20,404 bases of DNA from Synergistales bacterium (GCA_025997935.1 BNVG01000026.1:1-20404), one strand, 5' to 3'. Counted from the stretch's first letter, positions 6,671 to 13,633 are shown. Translations and numbers: made by a program. The notes: generated from the sequence alone by a model not told the origin.

Positions 6671-7861
6671 TTATCTCCCCCCGTTCTTTTTTATAAAATC
6701 TTCCCAAACCGGCGACATAGCGCGCCGCTTGGACACTATGTCCGGTAAAACCGATAGGACGTAGTCCACGTGCTCGTCCGTCGTGCCGTGTCCGAGCGTC
6801 ATACGCAGGGAGCCGTGAGCCATCTCGTGAGAAAGCCCTATGGCCATCAGCACGTGCGAGGGGTCAAGAGACCCCGACGTGCAGGCGCTCCCCGTGGACG
6901 CCGATATGCCCTTTGAATCGAGGTCGAGAAGCAGCGTCTCGCCCTCTATGCCTATGAAGCTGAAGTTCGTGTTGTTGGGCAGTCTCTCCGCGCCCAAGGC
7001 CCCGTTCAGCTTCGCGTGCGGCACGGCCTTCAATACGCCGTCTATAAGATGGTCGCGAAGCCTTATGAGGTTGGCCTGATCCTGTGGCTGGCGGGCTTTC
7101 ATTCTCTCTATTGCGTCCCCCATGCCCACTATGCCCGCGATGTTCTCGGTGCTGGCGCGGCGTCCCTTCTCCTGCCCCCCGCCGTGGACGAAATTCTCGA
7201 GCTTGATACCGCTACGCAGATAGAAAACGCCAGTGCCCTTAGGCCCGTACATCTTGTGGGCCGACAGCGACATCATGTCGATTTTGAGATCCGTTACGTC
7301 GACGGGAATCTGCGCGGCGGCCTGAACCGCGTCCGTGTGAAAGAGTATGCCCTTCTCTCGACAGAGCTCGCCTATGGCCTTCACGGGCTGAATCGTGCCT
7401 ATCTCGTTGTTGGCGAACATTATAGAAACGAGAATCGTCTTGTCCGTCACGGCGGACTTGAGGTTCTCAAGACTGATTTTGCCCTCGGAGTCGACGGGGA
7501 GATAAGTGATAGCCGCGCCGTCGGTTTTTTCGAGGTAGTCGGCTGTGTGCAATATGGCGTGGTGTTCTATTTGCGTGGTGATGATGTGGTTGCCCTTAGA
7601 GCGCAGTTTTTCAAACGTCCCCTTCAGCGCCCAGTTGTCGGCCTCTGTGCCGCTACTCGTGAAGAAAATCTCCTCGGGCTTCGCGCCTATCGCTTTGGCC
7701 ACCTGTCCGCGGGCCTTCTCTATCGCGGCGCGGCTCTTCGCCGCCAAAGAATATACTGAGGAAGGGTTTCCGAAAACCTCCGTAAAATACGGCGTCATGA
7801 CGGCCAGCACTTCGGGGTCGGTAGGCGTCGTCGCCGAATAATCAAGATACACGTTTTGCAT
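6671..7861 (-). CDS. iscS: Cysteine desulfurase, IscS/NifS group I
   Basis: PLP enzyme that takes sulfur from cysteine as a persulfide and passes it to IscU and other acceptors. 396 residues from ATG 7861, preceded by a strong GGAGG Shine-Dalgarno; an upstream in-frame Met is ignored because homologues start MxxxYLDYSATTPTD. Motifs are SSGTEADNWAL (phosphate binding), the paired His in IEHHAIL (H100-H101), HTDAVQAAAQIPVDV, the PLP lysine K203 in SAHKMYGPKG, and the mobile-loop catalytic Cys C327 in ASTGSACTSG, whose extended loop marks group I enzymes. It starts the iscS-iscU-tag operon and has a good promoter 32 bp upstream. Whether the system serves housekeeping (Isc) or nitrogenase (Nif) needs cannot be read from sequence; no nif genes are nearby, so housekeeping is likelier. 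Confidence 0.95.
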   Translation of the reverse strand: MQNVYLDYSATTPTDPEVLAVMTPYFTEVFGNPSSVYSLAAKSRAAIEKARGQVAKAIGAKPEEIFFTSSGTEADNWALKGTFEKLRSKGNHIITTQIEHHAILHTADYLEKTDGAAITYLPVDSEGKISLENLKSAVTDKTILVSIMFANNEIGTIQPVKAIGELCREKGILFHTDAVQAAAQIPVDVTDLKIDMMSLSAHKMYGPKGTGVFYLRSGIKLENFVHGGGQEKGRRASTENIAGIVGMGDAIERMKARQPQDQANLIRLRDHLIDGVLKAVPHAKLNGALGAERLPNNTNFSFIGIEGETLLLDLDSKGISASTGSACTSGSLDPSHVLMAIGLSHEMAHGSLRMTLGHGTTDEHVDYVLSVLPDIVSKRRAMSPVWEDFIKKNGGR

Positions 7862-7892
7862 TTTCAAAACCTCCTGAAAGCTTTGTGGTTTT

Positions 7893-7921
7893 ATTATCCT
7901 TGTTTCACCGCAATATATCAA
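7893..7921 (-). promoter_or_regulatory. Sigma-70-type promoter of iscS-iscU-tag
   Basis: On the minus strand, TTGATA (7921-7916) and GATAAT (7898-7893) are separated by exactly 17 bp, each a 5/6 match to consensus. The leader is about 25 nt and contains the GGAGG ribosome site. Upstream, 7922-8045 is AT-rich with no gene that I can support. A second weaker set (TTGATA, 17 bp, TATTCT) lies around 7955-7985. I saw no convincing IscR/Rrf2 palindrome. Confidence 0.6.
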
Positions 7922-8045
7922 CAATGTTTAACAAAGAAGTTGGTATACTACGGAGAATATCATATCTTACTAAAAATATCAACATTAAAGATACATATTT
8001 GACCGCAAGCGTTATTTTCAGTATATTTCCGTATAGCATAAAACG

Positions 8046-8073
8046 GCGGACGCAAAATCTCGCGTCCGCTTTT
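8046..8073. terminator. Hairpin with flanking A and T runs, likely bidirectional terminator
   Basis: GCGGACGC (8046-8053) and GCGTCCGC (8062-8069) form a perfect 8-bp stem with an 8-nt loop. TTTT follows on the plus strand and AAAA (8040-8043) precedes, so it could act either way, although both U runs are short. It sits between the promoters of iscS (leftward) and hicBA (rightward), where it would insulate each unit from stray transcription of the other. Confidence 0.55.
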
Positions 8074-8100
8074 CCAAAGCGCGCAATTTCGGTTTATAAT
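8071..8100 (+). promoter_or_regulatory. hicBA promoter
   Basis: A perfect TATAAT (8095-8100) has a TTTCCA (8071-8076, 4/6 to TTGACA) 18 bp upstream. The -35 abuts the 3' arm of the hairpin at 8046-8069. Predicted transcription begins near 8107, ahead of the GGAGAG ribosome site for hicB. The HicB visible here has no DNA-binding domain, so classic HicB autorepression of this promoter is not evident. Confidence 0.5.
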
Positions 8101-8154
8101 AAAAAAGAATTTTAGGATTTTTGGAATTGTTTGATGACAGGAGAGTGGCAAAAT

Positions 8155-8355
8155 TTGAAAGTTTTCGTCCTGATACACAAAGAAATCGACGGCGGATACT
8201 GGGGAGAATGCCCGGAATTGCCGGGGTGTTTCAGTCAGGGAGAAAATGTTGACGAGCTGATGAGCAACATGGACGACGCCGTAAGGCTCTACCTTAAAGA
8301 TTCGCCGGGCTTTATAGATTCCGTCACCGAGATAAGAGAATTAGAATATGCCTGA
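8155..8355 (+). CDS. hicB: HicB-family antitoxin (short form)
   Basis: 66 residues from TTG 8155. This start is preferred over an upstream in-frame TTG/ATG (8131/8134) because AGGAGAG ends nine bases before it, and because HicB proteins start straight into the first strand, here KVFVLIHKEIDGGYWGECPELPGCFSQG. That segment and the NVDELMSNMDDAVRLYL helix are the partial RNase-H-like HicB fold, which binds and blocks the HicA toxin. The usual C-terminal ribbon-helix-helix or HTH domain is missing: the protein ends soon after the helix (SVTEIRELEYA). The antitoxin precedes the toxin, and the two overlap by 8 bp. Both lie between two operons of opposite strand and share no obvious function with them. 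Confidence 0.88.
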   Translation: MKVFVLIHKEIDGGYWGECPELPGCFSQGENVDELMSNMDDAVRLYLKDSPGFIDSVTEIRELEYA

Positions 8356-8551
8356 CGCCCCCGTCTTCAAATCAGCAGAACTGATAAGGCTGCTTGAGCG
8401 GCATGGGTTTACGCAAATCGACCAAACAGGTTCTCATGTAAAAATGCGAAACGGGGACAATATAACGGTCGTTGTCCCCATGCACAAAGGGCGCGACATA
8501 GGCCGAGGACTCACAACCGCTATACTGCGCCAAGCGGGGATAGCCTTATGA
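8348..8551 (+). CDS. hicA: HicA-family mRNA interferase toxin
   Basis: 67 residues with the compact dsRBD-like HicA fold: SAELIRLLERHGFTQIDQTGSH, ending in the catalytic H30, then VKMRNGDNITVVVPMHKG and GLTTAILRQAGI, which matches the standard HicA C-terminal helix. HicA proteins cleave mRNA and tmRNA ribosome-independently and are neutralised by HicB. The ATG at 8348 lies inside the end of hicB, so toxin translation is coupled to antitoxin translation. The catalytic His is present, so the toxin is probably active. The gene ends 11 bp from the convergent kduD stop with no terminator between, so each transcript may run antisense into the other. Confidence 0.9.
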   Translation: MPDAPVFKSAELIRLLERHGFTQIDQTGSHVKMRNGDNITVVVPMHKGRDIGRGLTTAILRQAGIAL

Positions 8552-8562
8552 TACCCCTAAAC

Positions 8563-9321
8563 CTACCGCGCTAACCAACCGCCGTCAACGGCGAGAATGT
8601 GGCCTGTGATATAATCCGACGCCTTTGAGGACAGGAATACCGCCGCGCCCTTGAGATCGTCGGGCGTACCCCAGCGGCTCGCGGGGATTCGGGCCAAAAT
8701 TTCCCTGCTGCGGTTGGCGTCCTTTTGAAGCGCTTCCGTGTTGTCGGTGGCCATATAGCCGGGAGCTATGGCGTTGACCTGAATACCGAACTGAGACAGC
8801 TCGTTTGCCATAAGTTTGGTCAGCCCCGCTACGCCGCTTTTGCTGGAGGTGTAGGAGGGCACTCGGATTCCGCCCTGGAATGACAGCATCGACGCTACGT
8901 TCACAATTTTTCCGCCCCTGCCCTGAGACTTCATTTGGCGCGCCACGGCCTGCGACAGGAAAAACAGCGTTTTGATATTGATGTTCATGACGTCGTCCCA
9001 GTCTTTTTCTGTGAAGTCCAAAATATCCGCGCGGCGTATGATGCCGGCGTTGTTGATGAGAATGTCGACGCCGCCCAATTTCTTGACGGTCTCGTCCACT
9101 ATCGCGGAGATTTTGCTCTGTGAAGTCAGGTCAGCTTCCACAAAGAGAAAACGCCGCCCTAAGTCCGTCACTGACTTTTCTAATTCCGGCATAGCGATTG
9201 GGCCGACTCCGACTATATCCGCGCCGCCCTCCGCCAATCCCTCCGCCATGCCAAAGCCCAACCCCTTGCGGGCGCCCGTCACAACGGCTACTTTACCTTT
9301 CAAATCGAACAGGTTATTCAT
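8563..9321 (-). CDS. kduD: 2-dehydro-3-deoxy-D-gluconate 5-dehydrogenase (KduD)
   Basis: Short-chain dehydrogenase that reduces 2,5-diketo-3-deoxygluconate to 2-keto-3-deoxygluconate (KDG) with NAD(P)H, the last uronate-specific step before KDG kinase. 252 residues, the length of E. coli KduD, and very similar to it throughout, including LSFQGGIRVPSYTSSKSG and VFLSSKASDY. Motifs are the Rossmann TGARKGLGFG (15-24), NNAG (90-93), and the catalytic S144, Y157 and K161. The C-terminus VDGGWLAR is the same as in KduD proteins. The ATG at 9321 overlaps the kduI stop (ATGA), so translation is coupled. It is the last gene of the dctQMP-kdgF-kduI-kduD operon. Generic SDR annotation is the only alternative; the kduI neighbour settles it. 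Confidence 0.95.
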   Translation of the reverse strand: MNNLFDLKGKVAVVTGARKGLGFGMAEGLAEGGADIVGVGPIAMPELEKSVTDLGRRFLFVEADLTSQSKISAIVDETVKKLGGVDILINNAGIIRRADILDFTEKDWDDVMNINIKTLFFLSQAVARQMKSQGRGGKIVNVASMLSFQGGIRVPSYTSSKSGVAGLTKLMANELSQFGIQVNAIAPGYMATDNTEALQKDANRSREILARIPASRWGTPDDLKGAAVFLSSKASDYITGHILAVDGGWLAR

Positions 9322-10160
9322 TTCAATCTCTCCGCCGCTATGACGTCCATATCGTCAAACGCCTGGTTCTCGCCGCCCATAGCCCAGATGAAGCTGTAGT
9401 TTGACGTGCCGCATCCCGAATGTATGCTCCAGCTCGGAGATATGACCGCCTCGCCGCTTCGCATGACGATATGCCGCGTCTCGCTCGCCGTCCCCATCAG
9501 GTGAAACACGAGTCCGTCCTGCGGGAGGTCGAAATACGTGTAGACCTCCATGCGGCGCTCGTGCGTGTGAACCGGCATGGTGTTCCAGACGCTACCCGCG
9601 TCGAGCGTTGTGAGGCCCATAGAAAGCTGACACGTAGGCAAAACGTCCGGGTGTATGAACTGGTTTATCACGCGCTTATTCGACAGTTCTACGCTACCTA
9701 AGGGCTTTTTGGCCGCGTCCGCTATGGATATGAAACGCGTCTCGTATGAACAGTGAGCCGGGGCGGACACGCCGTAGAACCGAGCCGGGTTTTTGCCGTC
9801 GTCGGACGCGAACGTCACCTCGCGCGCGCCCTTGGTGATATATATGCAGTCCTTGTTTCCCATCTTGTACTCTTTGCCGTCTACCGTCACGCGTCCCGGG
9901 GCGCCTATATTGAAAAAGCCGACCTCGCGCCGCTCCAAGAAAAACTTCGTGCCGAAGTTGGCCCAAACATCTATACCCTTGTCGATGCTGACTTTTGCCG
10001 ATACGGGCATTACGCCAAGCGTCACCATGCGGTCCACGTGGCTATAAACCGCCGTGACATCATCCGGCCTGTAAAGCCCCTGAATCAAAAATTCGTTTCG
10101 CAGTTCTTCGGTGTTATAACGCATTACGTCCTTAGGATTTCCGCTGTACCTGATGTCCAT
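9318..10160 (-). CDS. kduI: 5-keto-4-deoxyuronate isomerase (KduI)
   Basis: Zinc-dependent bicupin isomerase that converts 5-keto-4-deoxyuronate (DKI) to 2,5-diketo-3-deoxygluconate. 280 residues from ATG 10160 (E. coli: 278). An ATG six bases upstream is rejected because it is only 2 nt from the AAAGGAGAG Shine-Dalgarno, whereas 10160 is 8 nt away and gives the family start MDIRYS. Zinc ligands H198, H200, E205 (HTHERRMEVY) and H247 (SPSWSIHSGCGT) are present, offset by two from E. coli. Other conserved blocks are LRNEFL, YSHVDRM, FFLERREVGFFNIG, CQLSMGLT, WNTMPVHTHE and the ending GENQAFDDMD. It lies between kdgF, its substrate supplier, and kduD, its product user, 13 bp and -4 bp apart. 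Confidence 0.97.
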   Translation of the reverse strand: MDIRYSGNPKDVMRYNTEELRNEFLIQGLYRPDDVTAVYSHVDRMVTLGVMPVSAKVSIDKGIDVWANFGTKFFLERREVGFFNIGAPGRVTVDGKEYKMGNKDCIYITKGAREVTFASDDGKNPARFYGVSAPAHCSYETRFISIADAAKKPLGSVELSNKRVINQFIHPDVLPTCQLSMGLTTLDAGSVWNTMPVHTHERRMEVYTYFDLPQDGLVFHLMGTASETRHIVMRSGEAVISPSWSIHSGCGTSNYSFIWAMGGENQAFDDMDVIAAERLK

Positions 10161-10173
10161 ACTCATCTCTCCT

Positions 10174-10521
10174 TTATTGAACAAAATCTTCGCGCAGGGG
10201 CGTGAATATGTCGAGAAGCGTTCCCGCCTCCACGCATTTACATCCGTGCTCAACGCCGTCTGTCTTGAGCATCGTATCGCCCTTTTTTACGGTCTTGGTC
10301 TCGCCCTCTATCGTAAACTCAAACACTCCGTCCGTGACGTAGGTTATTTGAGTGTGCGGGTGGCTGTGAAGTTTGCCGAGGGCGCCAGCCTCAAATCGGT
10401 TCTCCACGCACATCAAGTCTTCGGAGTAAGCCAAAACTTTGCGTTTTACGCCCTCTCCCGCCACATCGTAGTCTAAATCGCCCCAAAACACCCAGCGTTG
10501 ATTTTTCGCGGACTTTTTCAT
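10174..10521 (-). CDS. kdgF: KdgF-type cupin, unsaturated uronate ring-opening enzyme
   Basis: 115-residue single-domain cupin. KdgF proteins catalyse the conversion of 4,5-unsaturated uronate monomers to the linear ketone DKI, the substrate of KduI. Visible are the metal-binding motif HSHPHTQ (HxHxxxQ) after GKLHS, the glycine-rich VTDGVFEFTIEGE, KKGDTMLKTDGVEHG with the later metal His, and DIFTPLR near the C-terminus. The Asp, Phe and Arg of that last motif have the spacing known for KdgF active-site residues. The start chosen is ATG 10521, 12 nt after AAGGAG; an in-frame ATG at 10533 directly abuts the Shine-Dalgarno and cannot be used well. The location, immediately before kduI, is exactly what the pathway predicts. 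A generic cupin is the alternative. Confidence 0.88.
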   Translation of the reverse strand: MKKSAKNQRWVFWGDLDYDVAGEGVKRKVLAYSEDLMCVENRFEAGALGKLHSHPHTQITYVTDGVFEFTIEGETKTVKKGDTMLKTDGVEHGCKCVEAGTLLDIFTPLREDFVQ

Positions 10522-10548
10522 AGATATAAACATCTCCTTAAAACAAAG

Positions 10549-10573
10549 AAAAAAGGGCGGCAGATGGCCGCCC
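10549..10573 (-). terminator. Intra-operon Rho-independent terminator between dctP and kdgF
   Basis: On the minus strand, GGGCGGC and GCCGCCC (10573-10567 and 10561-10555) form a perfect 7-bp GC-rich stem with a 5-nt loop, followed by TTTTTT (10554-10549) and a further T-rich stretch. It sits 19 bp after the dctP stop and about 28 bp before kdgF. It would let most transcripts end after the transporter genes and reduce, but not abolish, expression of the catabolic enzymes. Confidence 0.8.
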
Positions 10574-10591
10574 GTTGTATTTTTGCCTGTG

Positions 10592-11569
10592 TTATTTCAC
10601 GTCTCTTATGCGCTGGATTATATCGGCGTAGGGGGCGTAGGCGGGCTGTTTGTAGATTGGCTGGACGGCGTCCATAAACAGCTTAACCTCTTCGGGGGTG
10701 AGACGAGTGATAGTGACGCCTTTGGCCTCAGCCTGCTTGGCGTAGTCGTTCTCCTGGCGCACCCACTCCTCGCGCTGATAGGTGGCGGCCTCAAGCGCGG
10801 CCTGCTTGATTATCTTCTGCTCGTCGGAGCTGAACTTAGCCCACACGTCCGTGTTGACCAAAATCATCTCGGGCGCGCGGGTGTGCTCGTCAACCACGAA
10901 AAAGGGCGCCACTTCGTTGTGAGATTGGGACATGTAGCTCGGCCAGTTGTTCTCCGCGCCCTCGATGATGCCGTTCTGAACGCCAGTGTAAATCTCATTG
11001 TACGCCATTGGCGTGGGGGATGCGCCGAGAGACGAGACGAGGTCCATCATGAGGGGCGTCTCCTGAACGCGAAACTTCAGGCCCTTCATGTCCGCGGGAG
11101 TATGGACGGCGCGCTTTGAGTTGTAGAAGTTGCGGGAGCCCGAGTCGAACCAACAAAGCCCAAGAAGCCCGTCCTTGGTGATGGAGGTGAGGAACTCCTC
11201 GCCTATAGCTCCGTCTAATACCTTAAAGGCGTGGTCGCGGTCGCGGTAGAGATAGGGCATAGAGAGGGCGTTCATGATGGGGTTTATCGGGGCGAGGGGG
11301 TTTGTACCCACGCGGATAAAATGAATGTCGCCCATCTGGGTCTGCTCGATGGCGGTCTTTTCGTCGCCAAGCATGGAGTTGTTGTAGACCTCGATAACGA
11401 TGTCGCCCTTTGTGCGCTCTTTTACAAGCTCAGCGAAGCGAATGTCGCCCAAGACCGTGGGATACCCGTCCGGGTGGTTGTCGGCCAGCTTAAAAACACG
11501 CGGAGCCGCAAACGAGGCGGACGTTAAAACAAGCGCAAGAACCAAAGCCAAAAGCATACTCTTCTTCAT
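10592..11569 (-). CDS. dctP: TRAP transporter substrate-binding protein, DctP family
   Basis: Periplasmic binding component of a tripartite ATP-independent transporter. 325 residues from ATG 11569 after an AAGGAGG Shine-Dalgarno; a TTG two codons upstream is also possible. A typical Sec signal peptide (MKKSMLLALVLALVLTSASFA, cleavage before AP) precedes a DctP fold: FKLADNHPDGYPTVLGDIRFAE, GDIVIEVYNNSMLGDEKTAIEQTQMG, and the ligand segment DMKGLKFRVQE with R167, the arginine that binds substrate carboxylate in this family. YNEIYTGVQNGIIEGAENN is also diagnostic. The partners dctM and dctQ lie upstream and the uronate genes downstream, so the ligand is probably a hexuronate or an unsaturated/keto-uronate, by inference from context only. 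Confidence 0.94.
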   Translation of the reverse strand: MKKSMLLALVLALVLTSASFAAPRVFKLADNHPDGYPTVLGDIRFAELVKERTKGDIVIEVYNNSMLGDEKTAIEQTQMGDIHFIRVGTNPLAPINPIMNALSMPYLYRDRDHAFKVLDGAIGEEFLTSITKDGLLGLCWFDSGSRNFYNSKRAVHTPADMKGLKFRVQETPLMMDLVSSLGASPTPMAYNEIYTGVQNGIIEGAENNWPSYMSQSHNEVAPFFVVDEHTRAPEMILVNTDVWAKFSSDEQKIIKQAALEAATYQREEWVRQENDYAKQAEAKGVTITRLTPEEVKLFMDAVQPIYKQPAYAPYADIIQRIRDVK

Positions 11570-11595
11570 AATCAAAAACCCCTCCTTATTATTTG

Positions 11596-11614
11596 CCCAC
11601 GCTTCACGCGCGGG
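11596..11614 (-). other. Intercistronic hairpin between dctM and dctP
   Basis: On the minus strand CCCGCGC, a 5-nt loop and GCGTGGG form a 7-bp stem (one G-U pair) without a U run. It lies 12 nt downstream of the dctM stop and ahead of the dctP ribosome site. A hairpin here would protect the dctM 3' end or the dctP message rather than terminate transcription. Confidence 0.45.
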
Positions 11615-11626
11615 ATATTGGTCAAA

Positions 11627-12931
11627 TTATTTGCCGAACATCATGTTAGGCACGGTCATGGAAAGAGCCGGGACAAAGGTGAGCAACAACAAAACCGCTA
11701 CCATCGTGGCGTAGAACGGCAACATGGACTTGGCCGCTTTTTCGATGGATATTCCGCCTATGGACGAGCCGACGTACAGCACCGTCCCGACGGGCGGCGT
11801 AAGGAGGCCGATGGAGAGGTTCAACATCATCACGATGCCGAACTGCACCGGATCCATGCCTATGGCGGGCGACGTGACCACGGGCAGGAGTATCGGGGCC
11901 GTGATGAGGATAAGAGGCGCCATATCCATGATGCAACCCAATACCAAAAGCGCTATGTTGATGAGGAGTAGCAGGGCTACTCTGTTGCTTGTAAGTGTCA
12001 ATAGGAAATTTGAAATCATGGTGGGTATACGAAGTGTGGTCATCATGTAGCCAAACGCCTGAGACGCGGCTATTACCGACATGACCATAGCCAGAGTTTT
12101 AAGGGTTTTCTTTAAGATGACCCACATGCGCGACAGGGGGACTTCACGGTAAATGAAGAACGTCACGAAAAACGCCCATATACAGGCCACGGCGGCGGAT
12201 TCTATCGCCGTAAAGATGCCGGTGAACACGCCGGCTATGATGATAACGGCGGTCATAAGGCCGAATATGCTGTCTACGGCTATCTTCCAGGCCTCTGCGC
12301 GGGTGTATTTCTCGCCCCGAGGGTAGTTGCGCTTGACAGCCATGACATAGCTCAGAATCATCAGCGCGACGCCGAGTATAATACCCGGCACGAGCCCAGC
12401 CATAAAGAGCTTGCCCACGGAGAGCCCGCCTATCGCGGAGGCGTAGATTATCATGTTGTGGCTCGGCGGTATGAGCACACCCTGACACGCGCTCGCTATG
12501 GTCACGTCCACGGAATAATCGACGTCATAGCCCTGCTTGACCATCATCGGAATCATCATAGCCCCTATGGAGGACGTGTCGGCCACGGCTGAGCCGGATA
12601 TGCCGCCGAAGAACATGCTCGCCAAGATGTTGACCATAGCAAGCCCGCCCCTCATGCGCCCTATCAGAACGTCGGAGAACTTGATGAGCCGGTCTGAAAT
12701 CCCGCCCTCGCCCATTATCTCCCCCGCTAAGATAAAGAACGGGATGGCTAAGAGAGAAAACGAGTTCATGCCCTTCACAAGCTGCTGCGTTATGGCGCCG
12801 AGGGATATGCCAAGATAATAGGCTGACGCAAAAGAGGAGAGAGCCAGCGCAAAGGCTATCGGGACTTTAATTACTATAAAAACGACAAAAAGCCCAAGAA
12901 GAAGCGCTATGGCCACAGGGTCAGTCGTCAT
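11627..12931 (-). CDS. dctM: TRAP transporter large permease subunit, DctM family
   Basis: 434 residues with about twelve membrane spans, the sodium-coupled transport subunit that receives substrate from DctP. Family blocks include GLFVVFIVIKVPIAFALALSS at the N-terminus, FILAGEIMGEGGISDRLIKFSD, MVNILASMFFGGISGSAVADTSSIG, ASACQGVLIPPSHNMIIYA, GPxxx-type helical hairpins, and LNLSIGLLTPPVGTVLYVGSSIGG near the C-terminus. It starts at ATG 12931, overlapping the dctQ stop by 4 bp (ATGA). DctM and DctQ are not fused here, which is the commoner arrangement. It ends FGK at 11627, 57 bp before dctP. No key motif is missing. Confidence 0.96.
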   Translation of the reverse strand: MTTDPVAIALLLGLFVVFIVIKVPIAFALALSSFASAYYLGISLGAITQQLVKGMNSFSLLAIPFFILAGEIMGEGGISDRLIKFSDVLIGRMRGGLAMVNILASMFFGGISGSAVADTSSIGAMMIPMMVKQGYDVDYSVDVTIASACQGVLIPPSHNMIIYASAIGGLSVGKLFMAGLVPGIILGVALMILSYVMAVKRNYPRGEKYTRAEAWKIAVDSIFGLMTAVIIIAGVFTGIFTAIESAAVACIWAFFVTFFIYREVPLSRMWVILKKTLKTLAMVMSVIAASQAFGYMMTTLRIPTMISNFLLTLTSNRVALLLLINIALLVLGCIMDMAPLILITAPILLPVVTSPAIGMDPVQFGIVMMLNLSIGLLTPPVGTVLYVGSSIGGISIEKAAKSMLPFYATMVAVLLLLTFVPALSMTVPNMMFGK

Positions 12932-13446
12932 AGGTTTACAACCTCCCGTTGTTTTTCGGTTTCAAGAGGCTTGGCGCCCTCTTTTAGCTGCATAATGACC
13001 TGTTCTGTGATAGCTAAAAAAATAAGAATCCCGGCCGCGCAAGGCGCCGCAAACTGAATCCACACAGGCCAACCCGTAGCCGCCAAGCGATTTCGCGATA
13101 GCCTCGTGATATAGGGTATGATGGACCAAAATATTACGCAACCAAAAACTCCTATCAGTATTCTGTCAAGGAGCTCGACCGCGTAGATAACTTTTTTGGG
13201 GAGTCTGCTTACGAATATTTCAATGGATATGTGCGCCTGCTGTTTAACGCCCAAAAACATAGCGATGAAACAGAACCATATCATGAGCTGCAAGGCGACT
13301 TCTTCGCTCCAACGCGGCGCTAAACTGAAAAAATATCGCATAATGACGTGATAAAAAATAACAAGCACCATCGCGCACAAAAAAACCGCCGCGATGATCT
13401 CAAAAAGAGCGGAGATAACACCGAGAATCTTTTTGTATATTCTCAA
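12928..13446 (-). CDS. dctQ: TRAP transporter small permease subunit, DctQ family
   Basis: 172 residues, four predicted membrane spans, typical for DctQ. Conserved traits are the first helix with VIFYHVIMRYFF, then RWSEEVALQLMIWFCFIAMFLGVKQQAHISIEIF (the W-SEE motif and the H-x-x-x-E following an R/K-rich turn), and a final helix before a charged tail. The start is TTG at 13446, chosen because a GGAGGT Shine-Dalgarno lies 6 nt upstream and homologues start RIYKKILG; an upstream in-frame ATG at 13494 would add 16 residues with no ribosome site. It is the first gene of the leftward uronate operon. DctQ is thought to bridge the permease and the binding protein. Confidence 0.92.
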   Translation of the reverse strand: MRIYKKILGVISALFEIIAAVFLCAMVLVIFYHVIMRYFFSLAPRWSEEVALQLMIWFCFIAMFLGVKQQAHISIEIFVSRLPKKVIYAVELLDRILIGVFGCVIFWSIIPYITRLSRNRLAATGWPVWIQFAAPCAAGILIFLAITEQVIMQLKEGAKPLETEKQREVVNL

Positions 13447-13499
13447 TCTAACACCTCCAAAGTATGAGACCGCCGAAAAGAACATCCGAAACATTTTTA

Positions 13500-13550
13500 A
13501 TATTCATAAATCTGAATCGTAGTTTCTCATATTCATAGAGCGTTTGTCAA
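13500..13550 (-). promoter_or_regulatory. Putative promoter/operator region of the dctQMP-kdgF-kduID operon
   Basis: About 55-100 bp upstream of dctQ there is a perfect -35 hexamer (TTGACA on the minus strand, 13550-13545) but no good -10 at 16-18 bp, which suggests activation. Between them are two identical 9-bp repeats ATATTCATA (13500-13508 and 13529-13537), 29 bp apart. They flank TGAATCGTAGTTTCT (13513-13527), an imperfect palindrome that resembles the enterobacterial KdgR operator by eye. No regulator gene is in the window. Confidence 0.35.
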
Positions 13551-13600
13551 TATCTCGCGTTGACTCACAAAAAAACGACTCGAAATACATCAACCTGGAT

Positions 13601-13633
13601 AAAAAAAAGCCCGCTTCTCAGCGGGCTTTTTTT
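13601..13633. terminator. Bidirectional Rho-independent terminator
   Basis: GCCCGC (13609-13614), a 6-nt loop and GCGGGC (13621-13626) form a perfect stem. A8 lies on one side (13601-13608) and T7 on the other (13627-13633), so it works on both strands. On the minus strand it lies about 30 nt downstream of tRNA-Leu and ends that transcript before the TRAP operon promoter. Confidence 0.85.

Noticed and set aside
7016..7759. 247-codon reading frame antisense to iscS
   Set aside because: Entirely opposite the conserved iscS coding sequence with no family-like motifs.
8131..8154. Eight-residue N-terminal extension of HicB from TTG 8131 or ATG 8134
   Set aside because: The Shine-Dalgarno lies within this stretch, directly before TTG 8155, where HicB homologues begin.
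10161..10253. 31-residue N-terminal extension of KduI
   Set aside because: It overlaps the kdgF coding end and the kduI ribosome site; the family starts at 10160.
13447..13494. 16-residue N-terminal extension of DctQ from ATG 13494
   Set aside because: A GGAGGT site six bases before TTG 13446 and alignment to DctQ starts favour the shorter protein.
13555..13580. CRP-like TGTGA site upstream of dctQ
   Set aside because: Only one half-site is recognisable; the second half does not match.
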